A stretch of DNA of 64,000 bases from an uncultured Clostridia bacterium (GTDB lineage Bacteria; Bacillota; Clostridia; Oscillospirales; Ruminococcaceae): positions 1-64,000 of the forward strand of contig CALWNN010000038.1 of the NCBI GenBank assembly GCA_944382845.1. Reading direction: 5' to 3'. Positions 59,441-64,000 of the stretch are shown here, one piece after another. The position numbers and the translations under genes were made by a program. The notes beneath the pieces are model-generated. The model had not been told where the DNA came from and did not search any database. It worked only from the letters and a program-made list of their open reading frames with translations. Each line of letters starts with the position of its first letter. Position 1 is the stretch's first letter.

Positions 59441-61576
59441 TTATGCGTATCTTAGTCTGTCTTCTCTTTTTGCAGGTCTTACAAGCATATAGATCATGAA
59501 CACAAGTATTGCTACAGCAACAACGACACCTACATAATTAACATTTCCTGTAAACAAGCATCCGAACTGGTAAACCATAAAAGAGATGCAGTAAGCAAAC
59601 ACACACTGATATGTAATAGCGAAAGCAGTCCATTTCCCGCTATTCATTTCACGCTTGATAGCTCCCATTGCTGCAAAGCAGGGTGCGCAGAGAAGATTGA
59701 AGATAAGAAATGAGTACGCAGATAGAGGTCCGATCAGTGAAGAAAGACTTGCATGAAGCGTAGGGTTGTCTTCCGCCGCTTCTTCTATTCCGCTTATAAG
59801 AACGCCGAAAGTCGCAACAACGTTTTCTTTTGCAATAAGTCCTGTGATAGTACCCACTGCAAACTTCCAGTCGCCCCAGCCAAGAGGCGAGAATATCCAT
59901 GCAATGCCATGGCCGATAGAAGCAAGAATGGAATCTTCGAGGTCAACAGCCCCAAACCTTCCGTTTGTAAATCCATATCCCTGCAAGAACCAAAGAAGAA
60001 TAGACGATAGAAGGATTATCGTTCCCGCCTTTTTGATAAACGACCATCCGCGCTCCCACATTGAACGAAGAACGCTTCCGAATGTGGGCAGGTGATATGC
60101 CGGAAGCTCCATAACGAATGGAGCCGGGTCTCCTGCAAATAATTTAGTTTTCTTTAAAATTACTCCCGAAACAACAATTGCTGCGATTCCAATAAAATAT
60201 GCGCTGGGCGCTACCCACCATGCATCAGAGAAGAATGCTCCGGCTATCATTGCAATTATTGGCAGTTTGGCTCCACAGGGAATAAATGTTGTCGTCATAA
60301 TAGTCAAACGGCGGTCTCGTTCGTTTTCAATTGTTCTTGAAGCCATTACTCCGGGTATTCCGCAACCTGTTCCTATAAGTATTGGGATGAAGGATTTTCC
60401 CGAAAGACCAAATTTCCTAAAAATTCTGTCCATAATGAAGGCAACTCTTGCCATATATCCACAGCCCTCAAGGAACGCAAGGAAAACAAACAAAACAAAA
60501 ATCTGAGGAACAAATCCGAGAACAGCTCCTACTCCTCCGATAATACCGTCAACGATAAGTCCTTCAAGCCATGCTGCACAGCCTATCTTCTCAAGAAAGC
60601 TTGCCGCTCCGCCCTGAAGCCATTCAGCTGCAAATACATCATTTGTCCAATCTGTAACCCATGTTCCTACAGTTGTTACAGAAACATAGTAAACGATAAA
60701 CATTACCGCCGCAAAAACGGGAAGAGCAAGAATACGGTTTGTAACGACCTTGTCTATTTTATCGGAAAGGGTAAGTCCGCCTTTATTCTTCTTTTTAAGG
60801 CATCTCTTTATTATCGAGCCTATGTAAACATATCTTTCATTTGCGATAATGCTTTCCGCGTCGTCGTCAAGCTCTTTTTCAACAGTAGTAATTTCTTTTT
60901 CGATATGCTCTCTTAAATTTTCGGCAATTTTAAGCTTTGAAAAAATTTTTTCATCACGCTCAAAAATCTTGATTGCATACCATCTTCTCTGCTCTTCCGG
61001 TATATCGAGCAGAACGGCTTCCTCGATATGAGTAATAGCTTGCTCCGCAGCATCGCTGAAAGAATGTTGAAGGATAGTAATATTCTTATCTTTGGCCACC
61101 TTGACTGCAAGGTCTGCGGCTTCTCTGACGCCTGTTCCCTTGAGAGCGGATATTTCAACAACACGACAACCAAGCTCCTTTGCAAGTTGAGAAATATCTA
61201 TCTTATCGCCATTTTTCTTTACAATATCCATCATGTTTACAGCTATTATAACAGGTATTCCAAGCTCCGCAAGCTGAGTGGTGAGATATAGGTTTCTTTC
61301 GAGATTCGTTCCGTCGATGATATTGAGAATAACATCGGGTCTTTCTGAAAGAAGATAGTTTCTTGCAACGACTTCTTCAAGAGTATACGGCGAAAGCGAA
61401 TAAATTCCCGGAAGGTCGGTAATTATTACGTCCTTATAGCCTTTTAGCTTTCCTTCCTTCTTTTCCACCGTAACGCCAGGCCAGTTTCCCACAAACTGAT
61501 TTGAGCCGGTAAGAGCGTTAAAAAGCGTTGTCTTACCTGCATTCGGATTTCCCGCAAGGGCAATTTTTATCTCCAT
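59441..61576 (-). CDS. feoB: Ferrous iron transport protein FeoB
   Basis: The 711-residue ferrous-iron transporter has an N-terminal GTPase with G1 GNPNAGKTTLFNAL, G2 GVTVEKKEG, G3 DLPGIYSL and G4 NMMD, and a helical domain to about residue 265. A membrane core follows, with GCGYMARVAFIMDR, GTGCGIPGVMASR and TFIPCGAKLPIIAMIAG, the Gate motifs with their cysteines. Two feoA genes lie upstream and a Cys-rich gene downstream. A palindrome TTAGC-N4-GCTAA sits just before it (61597-61612), so it may be iron-regulated also from there. Confidence 0.97.
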   Translation of the reverse strand: MEIKIALAGNPNAGKTTLFNALTGSNQFVGNWPGVTVEKKEGKLKGYKDVIITDLPGIYSLSPYTLEEVVARNYLLSERPDVILNIIDGTNLERNLYLTTQLAELGIPVIIAVNMMDIVKKNGDKIDISQLAKELGCRVVEISALKGTGVREAADLAVKVAKDKNITILQHSFSDAAEQAITHIEEAVLLDIPEEQRRWYAIKIFERDEKIFSKLKIAENLREHIEKEITTVEKELDDDAESIIANERYVYIGSIIKRCLKKKNKGGLTLSDKIDKVVTNRILALPVFAAVMFIVYYVSVTTVGTWVTDWTNDVFAAEWLQGGAASFLEKIGCAAWLEGLIVDGIIGGVGAVLGFVPQIFVLFVFLAFLEGCGYMARVAFIMDRIFRKFGLSGKSFIPILIGTGCGIPGVMASRTIENERDRRLTIMTTTFIPCGAKLPIIAMIAGAFFSDAWWVAPSAYFIGIAAIVVSGVILKKTKLFAGDPAPFVMELPAYHLPTFGSVLRSMWERGWSFIKKAGTIILLSSILLWFLQGYGFTNGRFGAVDLEDSILASIGHGIAWIFSPLGWGDWKFAVGTITGLIAKENVVATFGVLISGIEEAAEDNPTLHASLSSLIGPLSAYSFLIFNLLCAPCFAAMGAIKREMNSGKWTAFAITYQCVFAYCISFMVYQFGCLFTGNVNYVGVVVAVAILVFMIYMLVRPAKREDRLRYA

Positions 61577-61596
61577 AATATCTAATCCTTTCTGAT

Positions 61597-61612
61597 ATTA
61601 GCCTAAGCTAAC
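61597..61612. promoter_or_regulatory. Candidate iron-regulator box before feoB
   Basis: ATTAGCCTAAGCTAAC carries the palindrome TTAGC-N4-GCTAA, the same as at 62146-62161 before the first feoA. It lies 20 bases upstream of the feoB start. DtxR/IdeR-type boxes contain TTAGGTTAGGCTAACCTAA, which is similar, so a DtxR-family repressor is inferred. Confidence 0.55.
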
Positions 61613-61648
61613 CTCGATGTATTTTAAAAGCGGAAAATTCCGCTTAAA

Positions 61649-61870
61649 TTACACGATTTCAATTTGTTCTGCGTCCTCTTTTCTAAGTGAAAGCTCATAT
61701 CCGCGAACAGTTATTTCTATGGGATCTCCAAGTGGAGCTACCTTTCTGATAAAAACATCAACGCCTTTTGTGATTCCCATGTCCATGATCCGTCTTTTTA
61801 CCGCCCCCTGACCGCTGATTTTTGAAACCTTGATGGTCTGACCGATCTTAGCGTCTTTAAGTGTTGCCAT
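61649..61870 (-). CDS. feoA: FeoA domain protein (second copy)
   Basis: A 73-residue SH3-like FeoA protein: TLKDAKIGQTIKVSKISGQG, KRRIMDMGITKGVDVFIRKVAPLGDPIEI, and VRGYELSLRKEDAEQIEI match FeoA. It would bind FeoB and help ferrous uptake. It lies between the first feoA and feoB; an AAGCGG/CCGCTT hairpin follows it in the gap to feoB. Confidence 0.92.
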   Translation of the reverse strand: MATLKDAKIGQTIKVSKISGQGAVKRRIMDMGITKGVDVFIRKVAPLGDPIEITVRGYELSLRKEDAEQIEIV

Positions 61871-61907
61871 ATAACTACCTCCGTTGTATATTTGCGGAAA
61901 ATCCGCT

Positions 61908-62120
61908 TCAGATCATTATTTTGCACGCCATTTCCTTTGAAACGGCTACTCTTGAATCTTTTACATTTACAATAATGTTACCACCGTTTTCACTGATAAC
62001 TGTTACCATGCCTCCCGGAACAAAGCCAAGATTACTTAGAAACTTTCTTACCTCGGGATTTCCGCCGACCCTTTTTATCATATTTTCTTCGCCTATATTT
62101 GCAAAATTCAATGGCATCAT
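61908..62120 (-). CDS. feoA: FeoA domain protein (first copy)
   Basis: A 70-residue FeoA protein. It has PLNFANIGEENMIKRVGGNP, RKFLSNLGFVPGGMVTVISENGGNII and VKDSRVAVSKEMACKIMI, the usual FeoA fold. Start at ATG 62120 or the ATG directly after it (62117); AAAGGG fits either. It is first in the feo operon, directly behind a promoter and palindrome. Two FeoA copies before FeoB are common in Clostridia. Confidence 0.9.
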   Translation of the reverse strand: MMPLNFANIGEENMIKRVGGNPEVRKFLSNLGFVPGGMVTVISENGGNIIVNVKDSRVAVSKEMACKIMI

Positions 62121-62145
62121 TTTTACCCTTTCTTTATGAATTATC

Positions 62146-62161
62146 GTTAGCAATAGCTAAC
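62146..62161. promoter_or_regulatory. Candidate iron-regulator box at the feo promoter
   Basis: GTTAGCAATAGCTAAC is a perfect palindrome TTAGC-N4-GCTAA placed about at the expected transcription start, where a bound repressor would block initiation. A half-site TTAGCAAAGGGTAA overlaps the spacer of the promoter. Confidence 0.65.
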
Positions 62162-62169
62162 TATATATT

Positions 62170-62198
62170 ATATTACCCTTTGCTAACTCATTTGTCAA
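62170..62198 (-). promoter_or_regulatory. Promoter of the feo operon
   Basis: TTGACA (62193-62198), 17 bases, TAATAT (62170-62175) on the minus strand; the palindrome lies just downstream. Confidence 0.8.
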
Positions 62199-62289
62199 GT
62201 AAATTACCGTAGTTTTTTTTGAAAGTTAAAAATTTTGTATGTTTTCACAATCAAATCAGTTACCATTGATTAATTATATGTGCAAATCA

Positions 62290-62323
62290 GCAAAAAAGAC
62301 CCGTCACTATTGCGACGGATCTT
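62290..62323 (-). terminator. Terminator of the spore protein gene
   Basis: AAGATCCGTC and GACGGGTCTT pair with one mismatch; the minus strand then reads TTTTTTGC. Confidence 0.82.
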
Positions 62324-62341
62324 TTGTGATTGAGAAATATA

Positions 62342-62530
62342 TTACTTATTTGAACCGGTCTTATAAGCGTCGATCATTTTCTTAACCATCTGACCGCCTA
62401 CAGAACCTGCCTCACGTGAAGTAAGGTCTCCGTTGTAGCCCTGCTTAAGGTTAACTCCTACTTCGTTTGCAGCTTCCATCTTAAATCTTTCAAGGGTCTG
62501 TCTGCCCTGTTCTGTTGTAATACCTTTCAT
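62342..62530 (-). CDS. Alpha/beta-type small acid-soluble spore protein
   Basis: The 62-residue protein coats DNA in dormant spores. It carries MEAANEVGVNL, where the germination protease GPR normally cuts after the glutamate, and the DNA-binding signature GYNGDLTSREAGSVGGQMVKKMI. AGGAG lies before the ATG. It is a single gene with a terminator. It is good evidence that the organism makes endospores; a forespore sigma factor promoter is expected, but I could not place one with confidence. Confidence 0.95.
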   Translation of the reverse strand: MKGITTEQGRQTLERFKMEAANEVGVNLKQGYNGDLTSREAGSVGGQMVKKMIDAYKTGSNK

Positions 62531-62693
62531 TTTTAAAACTCCTTTTTATTTTTTTCGGGTTTGCTTTATTATTATTGCTTCGAGTTTCATTTTTTATTAG
62601 AGGAAATTCCTTGTTTTGCGTCAAAAAATTTCTTTTGAAATTTCAAAAAACAATTTCCGAAAAATAATCGAAGTTTATTTAAATCAGAACAAA

Positions 62694-62864
62694 GCTAAGA
62701 CCATTGCAACTCGTCATTAACAATGACAAGTCATTGTTTAGAGTTTGCTTCTCAGGATTTCAGTATGGGATTCTCATCTAACCTACCACCGATAGATTGC
62801 ATAGACCTTGCCTATAGAAGCATATCTGCCTGAATGGTGGGTGACATTGGCGACTTGGTTATAA
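62694..62864 (-). repeat. Dispersed repeat copy R6 (long form)
   Basis: Minus orientation, in the 281-base gap before the spore gene and reaching into the nitrilase gene. Left end ATAACCAAGTCGCCAATGTC; a middle with CTATAGGCAAGGTC, CTATCGGTGGTAGG and GAGAATCCCATACTG, shared with R4 and R2; TCTAAACAATGACTTGTCAT; and right GACGAGTTGCAATGGTCTTA. The remaining 62531-62690 is AT-rich upstream DNA of the spore gene with nothing else visible. Confidence 0.72.
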
Positions 62865-63687
62865 GTTCACCATACTTTTCAGGGTGACGACAGACATTTC
62901 CCATAACTTCATTTTGACGATATTCACGAAGAAGATCCAAATCAAGGCTTACAATATAGATACCTTCTTCTTCAGGCGCTTCAAATATACACATATCTCT
63001 CGAACCCGGTTCATCACTAAGCCATGCAACGCCGTCAAACACGGTAGAGTGACCGTTACAGTCGGGATGACCTTTGGGATAGTTGCATGTGGCTATCGCA
63101 AGCATATTTTCATAAGCACGTGTACGCAGTGTACTCAGCCTGTTTATTTCCATAGGACAAGCATTTGGAGCAAGTATCAGTTCTGCTCCCTTACACATTA
63201 ATATCCTTGCACTTTCAGGGAACTCTCTGTCAAAGCAAATCATACATCCGACAGTGACTGTTCCTTTATCGGTTTCAAGTACTGTTGTATAAAATTCATC
63301 TCCGGGAGAGAGCATTTTTTCAGCGTCAAAATCGCATATATGGACTTTTGAGTAATGAATCGCCTCATTACCGTTTTTATCAAAAACAACTATCGAATTC
63401 AACGGCTTTGGATAATGCTTTTCTAGAAAAGTTATGCCGATAGCCATTTTAAGTTTTTTTGCAAGGTCTTTAAATGCTGTCACAAAACGGTTTGTAAGAC
63501 TCAGAGCCAGACTTTCTAAAAGTTCTGTATTCTGAGGGATATTATAACCGTTGCTCCACATTTCCGGAAACAGGGCGATATCCGCTCCCATTTCCTTAGC
63601 TTTTTTACAAGCATTGATTCCTTTTTCAAGCTGCTTGTTCCTGTCATTTTCTCCATAAAGCTGAAGCAAAGCGATTTTAAGTTTCAT
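62812..63687 (-). CDS. Carbon-nitrogen hydrolase (nitrilase family)
   Basis: A 291-residue amidase/nitrilase-superfamily enzyme with the Glu-Lys-Cys triad: Glu in ALFPEMWSNGY (near 42), Lys in HYSKVHICDFD (near 114) and Cys in VGCMICFDREFPESAR (near 150). The last 16 residues, ITKSPMSPTIQADMLL, are encoded by repeat copy R6, so the natural C-terminus has been replaced or extended by the insertion. AAAGGAGAG lies about ten bases before ATG. The substrate, an amide or carbamoyl compound, is not predictable. An aldo/keto reductase lies upstream on the same strand. Confidence 0.88.
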   Translation of the reverse strand: MKLKIALLQLYGENDRNKQLEKGINACKKAKEMGADIALFPEMWSNGYNIPQNTELLESLALSLTNRFVTAFKDLAKKLKMAIGITFLEKHYPKPLNSIVVFDKNGNEAIHYSKVHICDFDAEKMLSPGDEFYTTVLETDKGTVTVGCMICFDREFPESARILMCKGAELILAPNACPMEINRLSTLRTRAYENMLAIATCNYPKGHPDCNGHSTVFDGVAWLSDEPGSRDMCIFEAPEEEGIYIVSLDLDLLREYRQNEVMGNVCRHPEKYGELITKSPMSPTIQADMLL

Positions 63688-63729
63688 CTAAAATAAACTC
63701 TCCTTTGATTTACCAAAACAAAATCTCTT

Positions 63730-64000
63730 TTACGCTTTCTCATACTCCGGCTGCCATGCCGCAAATCCGGCAAGCGCCTCGTCGGTACGAATGTAATAAC
63801 GGACTCCCTTATTCAGCTTTGCAATCTCCGCCATCTCGTCATCTGTCAGCTTGAAGTTGAGGATATCAAGATTATCTCTGATATGATCAAGATTTTTGCT
63901 GCCCGGAATCACAACAAAGCCCATCTGGGTGTGCCAGCGAAGGATTACCTGCGCCGGAGTCTTTCCGTACTTCTCGCCAAGCTTAACAAAGATCGCTTCC
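63730..64000 (-). CDS. Aldo/keto reductase, C-terminal part (runs off window)
   Basis: The frame is open from 64000 down to the stop at 63730 and reads EAIFVKLGEKYGKTPAQVIL, RWHTQMGFVVIPGSKNLDHI and DNLDILNFKLTDDEMAEIAKLNKG. This is the end of an AKR barrel: the KTPAQVILRW and IPGS(K)N...NLD motifs bind the NADPH 2'-phosphate. The N-terminal catalytic half (Asp, Tyr, Lys, His) is outside the window. The sequence is richer in G+C than its neighbours, with more C- and G-ending codons, which suggests a different origin. Confidence 0.88.
   Translation of the reverse strand, partial: EAIFVKLGEKYGKTPAQVILRWHTQMGFVVIPGSKNLDHIRDNLDILNFKLTDDEMAEIAKLNKGVRYYIRTDEALAGFAAWQPEYEKA

Noticed and set aside
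62531-62600. Forespore sigma factor promoter of the spore protein gene
   Set aside because: The upstream DNA is AT-rich, but I could not find -35 and -10 elements at the right spacing.

Overview
The window looks like chromosomal DNA of a low-GC, endospore-forming Clostridia member, most likely an Oscillospiraceae/Ruminococcus-type gut bacterium. This rests on gene content and synteny: an alpha/beta small acid-soluble spore protein, CdaA-CdaR, AddAB, YqeG, YqeK, a Firmicutes-style infC-rpmI-rplT unit, a tRNA-Trp-type T-box before a full trp operon, and a plant cell wall operon (GH51, GH43, GH5). No rRNA, phage module, transposase or CRISPR array is visible. Nearly all genes lie on the minus strand; plus-strand genes are the DUF3343/cysteine desulfurase pair, uridine phosphorylase and an iron alcohol dehydrogenase.

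Layout. 1-2.5 kb: tRNA-Ala, a Nudix gene remnant and a FAD-dependent dehydrogenase, with two copies of a dispersed repeat. 2.5-8.7 kb: cyclic-di-AMP synthase CdaA with CdaR, a possible Se/S-carrier pair, a D,D-carboxypeptidase and an unknown protein with PD-(D/E)XK-like and winged-helix-like parts. 8.7-15.6 kb: trpE-trpGD-trpC-trpF-trpB-trpA under a T-box. 15.7-20.6 kb: uridine phosphorylase, Xaa-Pro peptidase, AroQ, a GNAT enzyme, endonuclease IV, a small unknown, YqeG, and rpsU with a structured leader. 20.6-38.3 kb: a tightly packed housekeeping directon read TrmH-type methylase, dprA, topA, trmFO, plsX, rnc, radical SAM, smc, ftsY, rdgB, yhbY, nadD, yqeK, rsfS, leuS. 38.3-39.7 kb: infC (apparent ATT start), rpmI and rplT with a leader. 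39.8-50.4 kb: addBA, a small membrane protein, and a split cobalamin methionine synthase. 50.6-53 kb: LysR regulator divergent from an iron alcohol dehydrogenase. 53.2-57.6 kb: the glycoside hydrolase operon. 57.6-62.2 kb: a CNNM/CBS protein with an unlisted 33-residue upstream ORF, then feoA-feoA-feoB plus a small Cys-rich Feo protein, with two matching palindromic boxes. 62.3-64 kb: spore protein, nitrilase-family amidase and the C-terminal part of an aldo/keto reductase that runs off the window.

The most unusual signal is a modular intergenic repeat, seen in five clear copies and one partial copy. Its left end (ATAACCAAGTCGCCGATGTT) falls on the 3' ends of four genes: it supplies the stop codon of addA, LysR and GH5, and encodes the last 16 residues of the nitrilase. 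Other points of interest are the rpsU leader RNA, a terminator-like hairpin that covers the ribosome binding site of a small gene, a degenerate Walker A motif in AddB, and TTAGC-N4-GCTAA boxes in the feo operon. All functional calls come from reading motifs; no database search was run.
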